A stretch of 30,775 nucleotides of DNA, from the NCBI GenBank assembly GCA_004552965.1, contig SFMU01000022.1, positions 1-30,775 on the forward strand, written 5' to 3'. Positions 15,945 to 23,262 of the stretch are shown here, in pieces. Below the pieces are notes generated by a model. It saw only the letters and a program-made list of their open reading frames with translations. It was not told the origin of the DNA and searched no databases. The stretch comes from Bacteroidales bacterium. GTDB taxonomy: Bacteria; Bacteroidota; Bacteroidia; Bacteroidales; UBA932. The translations under genes were made by a program, and so were the position numbers. How positions within the stretch are numbered: position 1 is the stretch's first letter; every line of letters begins with the position of its first letter.

Positions 15945-18425
15945 CTAGAAAGAGATCCTCGCGCCGAAATCCGCATTGCGTCCGAAGCCCCAGAAGCCGG
16001 TGAACGTGTCGGAGTCGTGCGAGGATCCGTCTTTTCCTCTCTCGATGAAGCTCGTACCCAGAAGGTTGTTGCCCTGGACAAAGACGGTCAGGGAGAACTT
16101 CCCGAAGTTGCCTGTCCAAGAAGCGTCAGCTCCCAGGAGATGGTAGGAAGGAAGCCTGTAGGAAGGAGTCCTGTCCTCCGGATCGGTCCTCGTCAGAGGG
16201 TCGAAATAGGCATACATCCTGTCGTTGAACTGCCAGGAGGCCCTGACCGCGAAGCCTTTCGGAAGGAGGGCCTTGAGATTCGCCCCGATCTGGGTCTGGG
16301 GAGCATCCCCTACCGGCAATCCATCGCAGTAGACGTCGACCTTGCCGACAGCCACTCCCGAATAGTCATCATAGATGATGGCATTGACATCGTTCTTCCA
16401 CTTCCAGTCGCCGACAGAGGCGAAAGCCTCGGCCTCCAGCCATCTGCCCAGACGCTGGAAGAGGCTGAACTCGACTCCCAGATGCAGGGCGTCAAGGCCT
16501 GTGACCATGTAGCGGGAATCCTCGGAGTCGATCTGCTTGTACTTCGAGGACATCAGGGTCTTGTTCTTCCAATATGCCGAATAGCCCGTCAGTTCGAAGT
16601 TTCCGCTAGTCCAGGAATGCCTCCAGCCGATCTCTCCCAGCATATTCCTTTCATTCGTCACGTCCCTGGTGATCTCATTGTTGCCCGAAGAAAACCAGAC
16701 GCTTGAGTAAGGCAGACGGCTGTACCAGCCTGCGCTGGCATAGACCGAATGACCTTTACCCGCCTTGAAAAGGGCTCCTCCCTTGATGCTGGCGCCCGTG
16801 CCTGCAGCCGCGTCGCTCCAGACATCGTCACCCACATAGTTGTACAGATCCCAGCGCCTGGTCCGGCTGCCGAAGAGGGAGGCCCCAAGGTCGAAAGACA
16901 GCCTTTCTGACTCGTAGGAAAGAGAGAGGTAGGCAGTCCCGTGACTGGTGTTCTTGCCATTCTCCGTCCTGACCTTGTCACCGACATGCTTGACAGGATC
17001 CCTGCCCGCAAGACCCGCAAGGGATTTCCCCTCATAGTCCTCGATCCAGAAATCTGCTCCCAGAAGGTCATCAATCGTCTCCTCCTCCCAGGTGTTATAG
17101 ATCTGCCCGTGAAGGCCTGCCCCGACCTTGAAGCCACGGCCCAAAGCGTACTCAAGGGTCGAGATGACACCGGCATGGGTATGTCCGGCAGTGTACTGGC
17201 TGAGGATGTTCGCTGCGGAACCGTCCGGGTTGCGGTTTGCGGCGATGGCCGAAGTCCAGTCGATCAGTCCGTCGGCAGTGTAGGAAGAAAGCGGTTTCCC
17301 CTTGGTTTCGGACCACCTGCCCCCACCACTGGCGAATGCCACGTAGACCGAATTCTTCATCGAAACCTTCTCCCCGCTCCAGATGTGCTGCAGGGTGAAA
17401 TAGGGCTTGAAATAGTTGTTGAGACTGAGATTGAAGACCTTGCCGTCGCGGTAGCCCCAGTTCTTGTTGTAGCTCAGGCCATTTTCACTGACCTCGGCGA
17501 AGGAAAGCCTCGAAGAGCGCTGCTCATGTTTCTCAGGCGAACCGAGGGCTGTGAATATGACGGAGTGCTCCTCGCCGAAACGCTTGCCGAGACTGAGCAT
17601 GTAGGCATAGGAGTTTACGGAAGTCGCATCCACGTAGCCGGAACCGCGCACATGGGACAGCATCATATTCATTGACCAGCCTTTCGGAAGCGCTCCGCTC
17701 GCGACTTTGACATAGCCCTTCATCGTCCCGTAGTCTGAGCCGTAGAAGCCGGCTTCTGCCGTGAAAGTCTCTGACGGCGAATCGGTAAGGATGTTCACTG
17801 AGCCGCCGACCGAACCGTCGGAAAGAAGCGATGCGCCCACTCCCTTCTGGACCTGTACGGCATAGGTGGCGTCGGCAAGTCCCATCCAGTTGTTCCAGTA
17901 CATGCTTCCGGTCACAAGACCGCTGATCGGAATGCCGTTCAGAAGGACGGAGATATTCTCCTGCCCGAAGCCTCTGATGTTGAGTTTTGCATCGCCGTAA
18001 CTACCTGATTCCGAGGTGGCATACAGGCTTGGAATGCCTTTCAGCAGCTCCGGATAGGTCCTCGCTGCGGCCCTCTCCCTGAGAGTTTCGGAATCGATGG
18101 TCACCAGCCTGAGAGGAGACCGGGAAACTTTGCTGAATGTGCTGCTCACGATGACATCCCTCAGAGTCAGGGTGTCGCCCTCTCCAACAGCCGGGGAGTC
18201 GCTCTCTCCGACAGCCGGGGAGTCGCTCTTTCCGACATGAGAGACAGGACAGCCTGGTATCCGCCCTTCCCGGAAAGCCGGGGAGTCGCTCTTTCCGACA
18301 AGGGAGACAGGAGCTTCGGTGACGATTTCGGCAGCGGTCCTTCCGCCGCCCGGGACACTGTCTCCGGCACGCAGTACGGGTGCCGAGAGAATTGCAATGC
18401 CCATAAGAACAAAGTTCGTTTTCAT
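15945..18425 (-). CDS. TonB-dependent outer-membrane receptor downstream of an FMN riboswitch
   Basis: An 826-residue TonB-dependent receptor without the SusC-type N-terminal beta-sandwich. A signal peptide (about 1-20, ending VLRA) is followed by an unusual 65-residue linker containing three VGKSDSPA/VGESDSPA-type repeats, then a TonB-box-like stretch (TLTLRDVIVSSTF, 85-97), the plug (about 100-215: LKGIPSLYATSESGSYGDAK, LNIRGFGQENISVLLNGIP, GGSVNILTD) and the barrel, ending in aromatic ISF. The leader carries an FMN riboswitch, so expression should fall when FMN is plentiful; the natural inference is uptake of riboflavin or another flavin across the outer membrane. No inner-membrane flavin transporter or rib gene is adjacent. 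Receptor assignment is firm; the ligand rests only on the riboswitch. Confidence 0.93.
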   Translation of the reverse strand: MKTNFVLMGIAILSAPVLRAGDSVPGGGRTAAEIVTEAPVSLVGKSDSPAFREGRIPGCPVSHVGKSDSPAVGESDSPAVGEGDTLTLRDVIVSSTFSKVSRSPLRLVTIDSETLRERAAARTYPELLKGIPSLYATSESGSYGDAKLNIRGFGQENISVLLNGIPISGLVTGSMYWNNWMGLADATYAVQVQKGVGASLLSDGSVGGSVNILTDSPSETFTAEAGFYGSDYGTMKGYVKVASGALPKGWSMNMMLSHVRGSGYVDATSVNSYAYMLSLGKRFGEEHSVIFTALGSPEKHEQRSSRLSFAEVSENGLSYNKNWGYRDGKVFNLSLNNYFKPYFTLQHIWSGEKVSMKNSVYVAFASGGGRWSETKGKPLSSYTADGLIDWTSAIAANRNPDGSAANILSQYTAGHTHAGVISTLEYALGRGFKVGAGLHGQIYNTWEEETIDDLLGADFWIEDYEGKSLAGLAGRDPVKHVGDKVRTENGKNTSHGTAYLSLSYESERLSFDLGASLFGSRTRRWDLYNYVGDDVWSDAAAGTGASIKGGALFKAGKGHSVYASAGWYSRLPYSSVWFSSGNNEITRDVTNERNMLGEIGWRHSWTSGNFELTGYSAYWKNKTLMSSKYKQIDSEDSRYMVTGLDALHLGVEFSLFQRLGRWLEAEAFASVGDWKWKNDVNAIIYDDYSGVAVGKVDVYCDGLPVGDAPQTQIGANLKALLPKGFAVRASWQFNDRMYAYFDPLTRTDPEDRTPSYRLPSYHLLGADASWTGNFGKFSLTVFVQGNNLLGTSFIERGKDGSSHDSDTFTGFWGFGRNADFGARISF
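18190..18300 (-). repeat. In-frame repeats in the receptor N-terminal linker
   Basis: A 24-bp unit beginning GCCGGGGAGTCGCTCT (as read on +) occurs at 18190-18213, 18214-18237 and 18277-18300. The last two also share the adjoining GGGAGACAGG/GAGAGACAGG segment. Each unit encodes a (G/E)KSDSPA-like peptide between the signal peptide and the TonB-box region of the receptor, so expansion changes linker length without disturbing plug or barrel. Confidence 0.75.
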
Positions 18426-18475
18426 AAAAAACCTTAAACTGTTACACTTATGGCATACAATTCAAGGCTTCTTCC

Positions 18476-18493
18476 CCGGGACACGGGTCCCGG
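18476..18493 (-). promoter_or_regulatory. Hairpin between FMN aptamer and receptor start codon
   Basis: CCGGGAC (18476-18482) pairs with GTCCCGG (18487-18493) around a four-base loop. It follows the aptamer's 3' end and lies about 50 nt upstream of the ATG at 18425, so it is a candidate part of the expression platform. It is not followed by a U-run, so classic intrinsic termination is not supported. Confidence 0.5.
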
Positions 18494-18496
18494 AAA

Positions 18497-18616
18497 ATCT
18501 TCTTCCATCCAGACTTACCCTTGCGGGAACACTGTCGGTGCCGTAGTTTCAACGGCTCATGCCTTTCGGCTCGCGGACTTTACCGCCGATCGGGATTCTC
18601 ACCCTGCCCTGAAGTT
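18497..18616 (-). ncRNA. FMN riboswitch (RFN element)
   Basis: Read on the - strand, the conserved RFN blocks occur in order: GGGCAGGGTGAGAATCCCGA, then CGGCGGTAAAGTCCGCGAGCC, GAAAGGCATGAGCC, ACGGCACCGACAGT, and finally AGTCTGGATGGAAGAAG. These match the FMN aptamer consensus in sequence and spacing, and a CTTC/GAAG closing helix is visible at the ends. The RNA starts almost at the predicted transcript start (promoter -7 box at 18626-18633) and ends about 70 nt before the receptor ATG. FMN binding typically represses the downstream gene. Confidence 0.9.
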
Positions 18617-18625
18617 ATGCGGTCG

Positions 18626-18656
18626 CAAATATACCATCTTGCCAGTAAACAAGCAA
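18626..18656 (-). promoter_or_regulatory. Promoter of the FMN riboswitch-receptor transcript
   Basis: On the - strand TTG (18656-18654), a 20-nt spacer and TATATTTG (18633-18626) match the Bacteroidota consensus. The transcript would begin around 18619, immediately before the riboswitch aptamer. Confidence 0.75.
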
Positions 18657-18683
18657 GGATTATCCGCAAAATGTGCATTTCCG

Positions 18684-18811
18684 CCCCTGCCGGGATCGCC
18701 TCTGCCGAGATCGCCCCTGCCGGGATCGGCTCTGTCGGGATCGCCTCTGTCGGGATCGCCTCTGCCGGGATCGCCTCTGCCGGAATTGCCTCTGCCGGGA
18801 TCGCCTCTGGG
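18684..18811. repeat. 15-bp tandem repeat, about 8.5 copies
   Basis: Near-perfect copies of CCTGCCGGGATCGCC, with variants such as CTGTCGGGATCG, CTGCCGAGATCG and CTGCCGGAATTG, run without interruption. Because 15 is a multiple of 3, several frames stay open on both strands and translate to short peptide repeats (AGIAS-like on +, AEAIP-like on -). None has gene features beyond the repeat. Confidence 0.85.
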
Positions 18812-18909
18812 GTAGTTGTGACTGGGTCGCCGTGCCTGAAGGACTGTCCTGCCACCCTGCCGAACCTCATCGGCCATAATAAAGGCTGGTTTTATGCCAA
18901 ACTCCCAAT

Positions 18910-19056
18910 CCAGACCTCAATGTCCATGAAAAAGGCCAATTTCATGGATAAGCACCCTGTCCAGACCTCAATGTCCATGAAAAAGGCCAATTTCATGGAT
19001 AAGCACCCTGTCTAGACCTCGATGTCCATGAAAAAGGCCAATTTCATGGACAAGCA
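18910..19056. repeat. 51-bp tandem repeat, about 2.9 copies, each with an internal hairpin
   Basis: Units begin at 18910, 18961 and 19012; the first two are identical and the third has a few changes and a short 3' end. Each unit contains TCCATGAAA and TTTCATGGA as a 9-bp inverted repeat around an eight-base AAGGCCAA loop. I see no gene function; the unit length keeps a frame open. Confidence 0.85.
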
Positions 19057-19069
19057 GAGGTAAATGACC

Positions 19070-19725
19070 GGTTTGAGACCGCCACAGGATGATGCCTCTG
19101 GGGTACCTGTGGACAAGTTTGTCGTGCCGAATGCCGGATAGAAGAACGCTTTGCCACGCGGAGATGCCTCTGAGACACCTCTGGGCAGGGTCGCCGTGCC
19201 AAAGACCGGTCAGAAGAACGCTTTGCCACGCGAGGATGCCACTGAGGCATCTGTAGGCAGGGTCGCCGTGCCGAAGGGCCGATAGATGACTGCTTCGCCA
19301 CGCGGAGATGGCTCTGAAGCACCTGTGGGCAGGGTCGCCGTGCCGAAGACCGGTCGAGGTCCGGTTAGAGGCCGGTTTGAGAGAGATAGTTGGATTGTTC
19401 GGCACGTGGGGATGGCACTGGAGTACCTGTGGGCAGGGTCGCCGTGCCGAAGAGCGGTTATGACACCGGAAAGAAACCGTTTTGAGATCGGTTGGGTGAT
19501 GGTCCGCCACGCGGGGATGCCTCTGAAATACCTGTGGGCAAGGTCACCGTGCCGAAGGGCCGATGGATGACCGTCTCGCCACGCGGAGATGGCTCTGAAG
19601 CACCTGTGGGCAGGGTCGCCGTGCCGAAGACCGGTTATGACACCGGAAAGAAACCGTTTTGAGATCGGTTGGGGGATGGTCCGCCACGCAGGGCTGCCAC
19701 CCAATGCATCATATTCACTGCGAGA
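19070..19725. repeat. 72/105-bp modular repeat array, seven copies plus a partial one
   Basis: The core GCCACGCGGAGATGCCTCTG..., ACCTGTGGGCAGGGTCGCCG, TGCCGAAG recurs with the ACCTGTGG point at 19105, 19177, 19249, 19321, 19425, 19530 and 19602, so spacings are 72, 72, 72, 104, 105 and 72 bp. The longer units carry an extra module of about 33 bp (CACCGGAAAGAAACCG, TTTTGAGATCGGTTGG). A truncated copy ends the array near 19710. Sequence divergence between copies is substantial. Minus-strand frames of about 180 codons spanning the array simply translate the repeat, so I do not call them genes. Relatives occur inverted at 45-356. Confidence 0.85.
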
Positions 19726-19748
19726 GGATTTTTTTATCGGGCAGATGC

Positions 19749-19778
19749 TTGTTGCAAACGATTTCATTAGTATATTTG
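19749..19778 (+). promoter_or_regulatory. Promoter of the exopolysaccharide operon
   Basis: TTG at 19749-19751, a 19-nt spacer and TATATTTG at 19771-19778 make a full Bacteroidota promoter 47 nt before the ATG at 19826. It begins immediately after the repeat array ends. Confidence 0.8.
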
Positions 19779-19825
19779 TAGACTAAGAATTGGTTATCAC
19801 CTGAATAACATAACCTGAAACATCA

Positions 19826-21124
19826 ATGAAAATTCTGGAACTCGGCAAGTTCTATCCGATCCGTGGAGGCGTTGAGAAGGTGATGTGGGACATCACGGTC
19901 GGCGTATCTGAAAGAGGCGTGGACTGTGACATGCTCTGCGCTTGCGAAGAATCCAAAGTCATCCGTCTCAATGAGCACGGAAAAGTGATTTGTGTTCGTT
20001 CGTTGGCAAAGGTGGCAGCTACGATGATTTCGCCGGCAATGATTCTCTGGCTGAGAAAGCATTGTAAGGAATATGACATCATCCACATCCATCATCCAGA
20101 CCCGATGGCTTGCCTGGCACTTTTCCTGAGCGGTTTCAGGGGAAGGGTGATCCTGCATTGGCATAGCGACATCCTCAAGCAGAAGACCCTGATGAAATTC
20201 TACAGGCCGCTCCAGGGCTGGCTGGTCAGGCGCGCGGACAGCATCGTGGGGACAACTCCGGTCTACACAGCTGAATCGGAGGCACTTGCAAAGGTTCAGG
20301 AGAAAATCGTCAGCATCCCTATCGGAGTGGTTCCGGTCAAGGAAGACGAAAAAGGGGCCGCCGCGATACGCGAGCGCTTCAGAGGCAGGAAGATAGTATA
20401 TTCACTGGGCCGCCTGGTGTCATACAAGGGTTATGAATATCTTGTCGATGCGGCCGCCAGCCTCGACGACAGCTATGTCGTGGCGATAGGCGGAGCAGGC
20501 CCGCTGAAGGAGGAACTGCAGCGCAGGATCGAACAGAAAGGCCTTCAGGACAGGGTCTTCCTCCTGGGCCGGATCCCGGATGAGGACTTCGCCGCATGGT
20601 ACAGGGCCTGCGACGTGTTCTGCCTCAGTTCGATCTGGAAGACGGAGGCCTTCGCGATAGTGCAGATCGAGGCGATGTCCTGCGGAAAGCCGGTAGTGGC
20701 AACACGGATTCCGGGATCGGGTGTCAGCTGGGTCAATGCTCATGGCATTTCGGGACTGAACGTGGAACCTGCCGACGCAGAGGCACTTGCCGAAGCGATC
20801 AGGAAAGTGACCGATGAAAATGAATATGCAGAATTCTGCAAGGGTGCACTGAACCGTTACCGGACGATGTTCACCTTCGACGGCATGATAGACCGTTGCC
20901 TCAGTCTCTATGGGACGGATACTCCGGATGGGTCGGAAGAACGGAACAGGGACAGAGACACCGATAGAAATGGACATAGTCATTGCCGGCATGATGGGTC
21001 TGCAGAACGTAACGGGGGCAGAGACACCGAAGCAGATAGACGAAATACGGAATCAGATACCGGAAACACGGAAGCTGATACCGGAAACCCGGAATCAGAT
21101 AGACAGGAAAACGGAATAAGATAG
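19826..21124 (+). CDS. GT4-family glycosyltransferase with repeat-derived C-terminal tail
   Basis: A retaining GT-B glycosyltransferase (GT4), predicted to add a sugar to a lipid-linked polysaccharide intermediate at the cytoplasmic face of the inner membrane. The N-terminal half shows KFYPIRGGVEK (8-18) and IIHIHHPDP (85-93); the nucleotide-sugar half shows VYSLGRLVSYKG (191-202) and the EX7E motif with E274 and E282 in EAFAIVQIEAMSCGKP. The normal domain ends near residue 365. Residues 366-432 are a hydrophilic Asp/Asn/Arg/Glu/Thr-rich tail, the end of which is encoded by a roughly 21-bp tandem repeat running through the stop codon. First gene of the + strand exopolysaccharide operon. Donor and acceptor are unknown. 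Confidence 0.92.
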   Translation: MKILELGKFYPIRGGVEKVMWDITVGVSERGVDCDMLCACEESKVIRLNEHGKVICVRSLAKVAATMISPAMILWLRKHCKEYDIIHIHHPDPMACLALFLSGFRGRVILHWHSDILKQKTLMKFYRPLQGWLVRRADSIVGTTPVYTAESEALAKVQEKIVSIPIGVVPVKEDEKGAAAIRERFRGRKIVYSLGRLVSYKGYEYLVDAAASLDDSYVVAIGGAGPLKEELQRRIEQKGLQDRVFLLGRIPDEDFAAWYRACDVFCLSSIWKTEAFAIVQIEAMSCGKPVVATRIPGSGVSWVNAHGISGLNVEPADAEALAEAIRKVTDENEYAEFCKGALNRYRTMFTFDGMIDRCLSLYGTDTPDGSEERNRDRDTDRNGHSHCRHDGSAERNGGRDTEADRRNTESDTGNTEADTGNPESDRQENGIR

Positions 21125-21183
21125 CTGAAACACGGAATCAGATAGCCTGAAACACGGAAGCATATACCTGAAACACGGAATGG
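21041..21183 (+). repeat. About 21-bp tandem repeat across the GT4 stop codon
   Basis: Roughly seven imperfect copies of GAAACACGGAATCAGATAC run from the last codons of the GT4 gene, past its TAG at 21122-21124, to the first possible start of the next gene at 21180. The unchanged pattern on both sides of the stop suggests the reading frame has been captured by, or has expanded into, a repeat. It supplies the NTESDTGNTEADTGNPESD-type tail. Confidence 0.8.
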
Positions 21184-22439
21184 GACAGAAGCGCCGCAGA
21201 GAGACAGAAAGAGGAGCGGAAAGGCTTGCCGGGAAACGGAACGGAGGGAGAGATTTGCAGCCCGAGGTCCTGGAAGCTTTTCTTAAGATGCTGCGCAATG
21301 CGCTGTGGAACAGACCGATAGAGGGATGGAAGAAGCTTTCGCCGGAGCAATGGAAGGAGTTGGCGGCCCTCGCAAAGGCCCATACCCTCGCCGGAACCCT
21401 CTCCGATGCCCTGAACTCATTGCCGGAGGACTGTGATGCACCCTCTGAGGTACTGGAGCCCTGGCTTGTGGAGGTGCAGAGGACCGAAGAAGCGTACGCG
21501 CTTCATTCGAAGATTGTCGGCATGCAGCGCCGGGCCTGGGAGAAAAGAGGCCTGAAAGCATTGCTGCTGAAGGGGTTGGACTCCGCCGCCATGTACTCTG
21601 TCCCGGAACACAGGACCTGCGGGGACATCGACTGGTACTTCGGCTCCGCAGAGGATTGGAAGACGGCCAATGAGATTGCTGCAGGGAATGGCTGCAAGTT
21701 GGAAATGGACAGCGACGGTGATGTGCACTACACGCTTTCCGGGGTGGTTGTCGAGCATCACAGACGCTGGAACGACGCATCTTCTGCCCGCGCCCGGAGG
21801 GTGATCGATGCATTGCCGCCGGAAACGCCGGAAGCTCAGCTCGTCATGCGCAACGTGCACATCCTGAAACATGTGATGGTGGGAGGGATAGGATTGCGGC
21901 AGCTTTGCGACCTGGCGATGGCTTACCGCCACTATGACGGGCAGTACGACCCTGCCTCGCTGACCGGAATACTCCGGGAAGCAGGCCTCGGCAAATGGAA
22001 CGGGCTGTTAAATGCATTTTTAGTGCAAGTGATTGGATGTGAATATATTGACAAAGACGACAAGGTCCCCGCAGCCGACCTGGAATGGTTGGTCAGGGCC
22101 GTCCTTGATGACGGGAATTTCGGCAGAGGGCGGCAGTCCGGCGGCGGCAAGCCGCAAAGCGGTGCACTCACGCTGATGGGCTCGGCGCTTTCGAGCGGCA
22201 AGCCGCAAAGCGGTGCGCTCGTGCGGATGGGCTCGGCGATTTCGAGCAAGCCGCAAAACGGAAACTTCGGCAGAGGGCGGCAGTCAGGCGGCGGCAAGCC
22301 GCAAAGCGGTGCACTCGCGCTGATGGGCTCGGCGCTTTCGAGAGGATTCATATTCATGAAATATGCTCCCTGCGAATACATCGCCCGCATCCGTTCGCTT
22401 GTGAAAGGAAGAATGAAAAGAAAGATCAAAAACAGTTAA
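21180..22439 (+). CDS. NTP_transf_5-like nucleotidyltransferase-family protein with internal repeat insert
   Basis: A member of the uncharacterised nucleotidyltransferase family often found in Bacteroidota capsule loci. Family features include ALLLKGLDSAAMYSVPEHRTCGDIDWYF (KG..., then D.D) around residues 129-155, VVVEHHRRW, and RNVHILKHVMVGGIGLRQLCDLA; the C-terminus has RGFIFMKYAPCEYIARIRSL. Between DDGNFGR and this C-terminal segment lie about 75 residues of repeats (GKPQSGAL.LMGSALS) that look like an in-frame expansion. The start is uncertain: the ATG at 21180 adds 25 Arg/Gly/Glu-rich residues outside the family pattern, while the TTG at 21255 has GGAGG at 21243-21247 seven bases upstream and begins right at the domain, so I think 21255 is likelier. 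The gene ends one base before the Wza-like gene. Biochemical role is not established. Confidence 0.82.
   Translation: MGQKRRRETERGAERLAGKRNGGRDLQPEVLEAFLKMLRNALWNRPIEGWKKLSPEQWKELAALAKAHTLAGTLSDALNSLPEDCDAPSEVLEPWLVEVQRTEEAYALHSKIVGMQRRAWEKRGLKALLLKGLDSAAMYSVPEHRTCGDIDWYFGSAEDWKTANEIAAGNGCKLEMDSDGDVHYTLSGVVVEHHRRWNDASSARARRVIDALPPETPEAQLVMRNVHILKHVMVGGIGLRQLCDLAMAYRHYDGQYDPASLTGILREAGLGKWNGLLNAFLVQVIGCEYIDKDDKVPAADLEWLVRAVLDDGNFGRGRQSGGGKPQSGALTLMGSALSSGKPQSGALVRMGSAISSKPQNGNFGRGRQSGGGKPQSGALALMGSALSRGFIFMKYAPCEYIARIRSLVKGRMKRKIKNS
22110..22343 (+). repeat. Nested 51-bp / 148-bp in-frame repeats inside the NTP_transf_5 gene
   Basis: A 51-bp unit beginning GGCAAGCCGCAAAGCGGTGC occurs at 22146-22196, 22197-22247 and 22293-22343, the third after a shortened AAGCCGCAAAACGG copy. 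A longer segment with TTCGGCAGAGGGCGGCAGTC precedes the first and third, giving a 148-bp duplication offset (about 22111-22196 versus 22259-22343). All copies are in frame and encode GKPQSGALxLMGSALS-type peptides. Confidence 0.85.
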
Positions 22440-22440
22440 T

Positions 22441-23253
22441 ATGAAGAAACAATGGATTCTCGCAGTTGCTGCACTGTTGTCGCTGGCTTCTTGCGGTTCA
22501 TACAAAAAGCTGACCTATCTGCAGGACATGGAAGTCCTGACCACCTATGATGTGAAGGAGCAGCCAAACGTGCTGATCGGTGTCAATGACAAGCTGCGCA
22601 TCGTCGTGACCTGTCAGGAGCCCACTCTCGCTGCACCGTTCAACCTCAGCACCGGGGTGTTCTCGGTCAATCCGGAGACCGGCGAGAGCGTCACCAAGCT
22701 CTCATCCGAAGCCGAATCGGGTTACGTGGTCGACAAGAACGGCTACATCGACTTCCCGGTGATCGGCCTGGTGAAGGCTGAGGGGCTGACCCTCGAAGGG
22801 CTTCGCGAGGACCTCATCGACAAGATCATCGAGACAAAGTACATCAAGGACCCTATCGTGCTGGTGGAGTTCATGAACTTCCAGTTCACCGTGCTCGGAG
22901 AGGCGAATCCGGGCAACTACAACGTCCCGAACGGTCACATCAACCTCCTCGAAGCATTGGCGCTGGCAGGAGACCTCAAACCGTCCGCGAAACGTGACGA
23001 TGTCTGGGTCATCCGCACCGAGAATGGCCAGAGGATGGTCTACAGCGTTGACATGAGGTCAAAGGATCTCTTCGAGTCGCCGGCATTCAACATCCAGCAG
23101 AACGACATCATCTACGTCAAGCCGCTCAAGTCCGTCAAGGATGCCGACGCTACGAAACGCTCTTCTGTCATCACGACAGTCATTTCAGCCCTGTCCACTG
23201 TTTCATCGATCACACTGGCGTTCGTCTATGCCGGAGTCATCGGTTCAAGGTAG
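22441..23253 (+). CDS. Wza-like polysaccharide export (OPX) outer-membrane lipoprotein
   Basis: A 270-residue polysaccharide export protein. The signal peptide ends LASC (Cys18), so it is lipid-anchored. A Poly_export domain follows (about 45-135: VNDKLRIVVTCQEP..., GYVVDKNGYIDFPVIGLVKAEGLTLEGL), then an SLBB-type domain (about 140-225: FTVLGEANPGNYNVPNGHINLLEALALAGD), and a hydrophobic C-terminal stretch (VISALSTVSSITLAFVYAG), common in Bacteroidota OPX proteins. It forms the periplasm-to-outside conduit for the polymer and pairs with the adjacent Wzc-like kinase, whose gene starts nine bases downstream. Length and order are normal. Confidence 0.95.
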   Translation: MKKQWILAVAALLSLASCGSYKKLTYLQDMEVLTTYDVKEQPNVLIGVNDKLRIVVTCQEPTLAAPFNLSTGVFSVNPETGESVTKLSSEAESGYVVDKNGYIDFPVIGLVKAEGLTLEGLREDLIDKIIETKYIKDPIVLVEFMNFQFTVLGEANPGNYNVPNGHINLLEALALAGDLKPSAKRDDVWVIRTENGQRMVYSVDMRSKDLFESPAFNIQQNDIIYVKPLKSVKDADATKRSSVITTVISALSTVSSITLAFVYAGVIGSR

Positions 23254-23262
23254 TCAATCAAT

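Noticed and set aside
18497..18616. Cobalamin riboswitch, the usual leader for TonB receptors
   Set aside because: No B12-box is present; the sequence instead matches the conserved FMN (RFN) blocks in order.
19070..19725. CRISPR array
   Set aside because: Repeats are long and divergent, and the stretches between them are also repeats rather than unique spacers. No cas gene is present.
1..19725. Composite transposon bounded by inverted repeats
   Set aside because: The ends are degenerate multi-copy intergenic repeats, with no transposase, defined termini or target duplication visible.
18968..19767. Two - strand open frames of about 180 codons over the repeat array
   Set aside because: They consist wholly of translated 72/105-bp repeats, overlap each other, and lack a promoter or domain. 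Period multiples of 3 explain the open frames.
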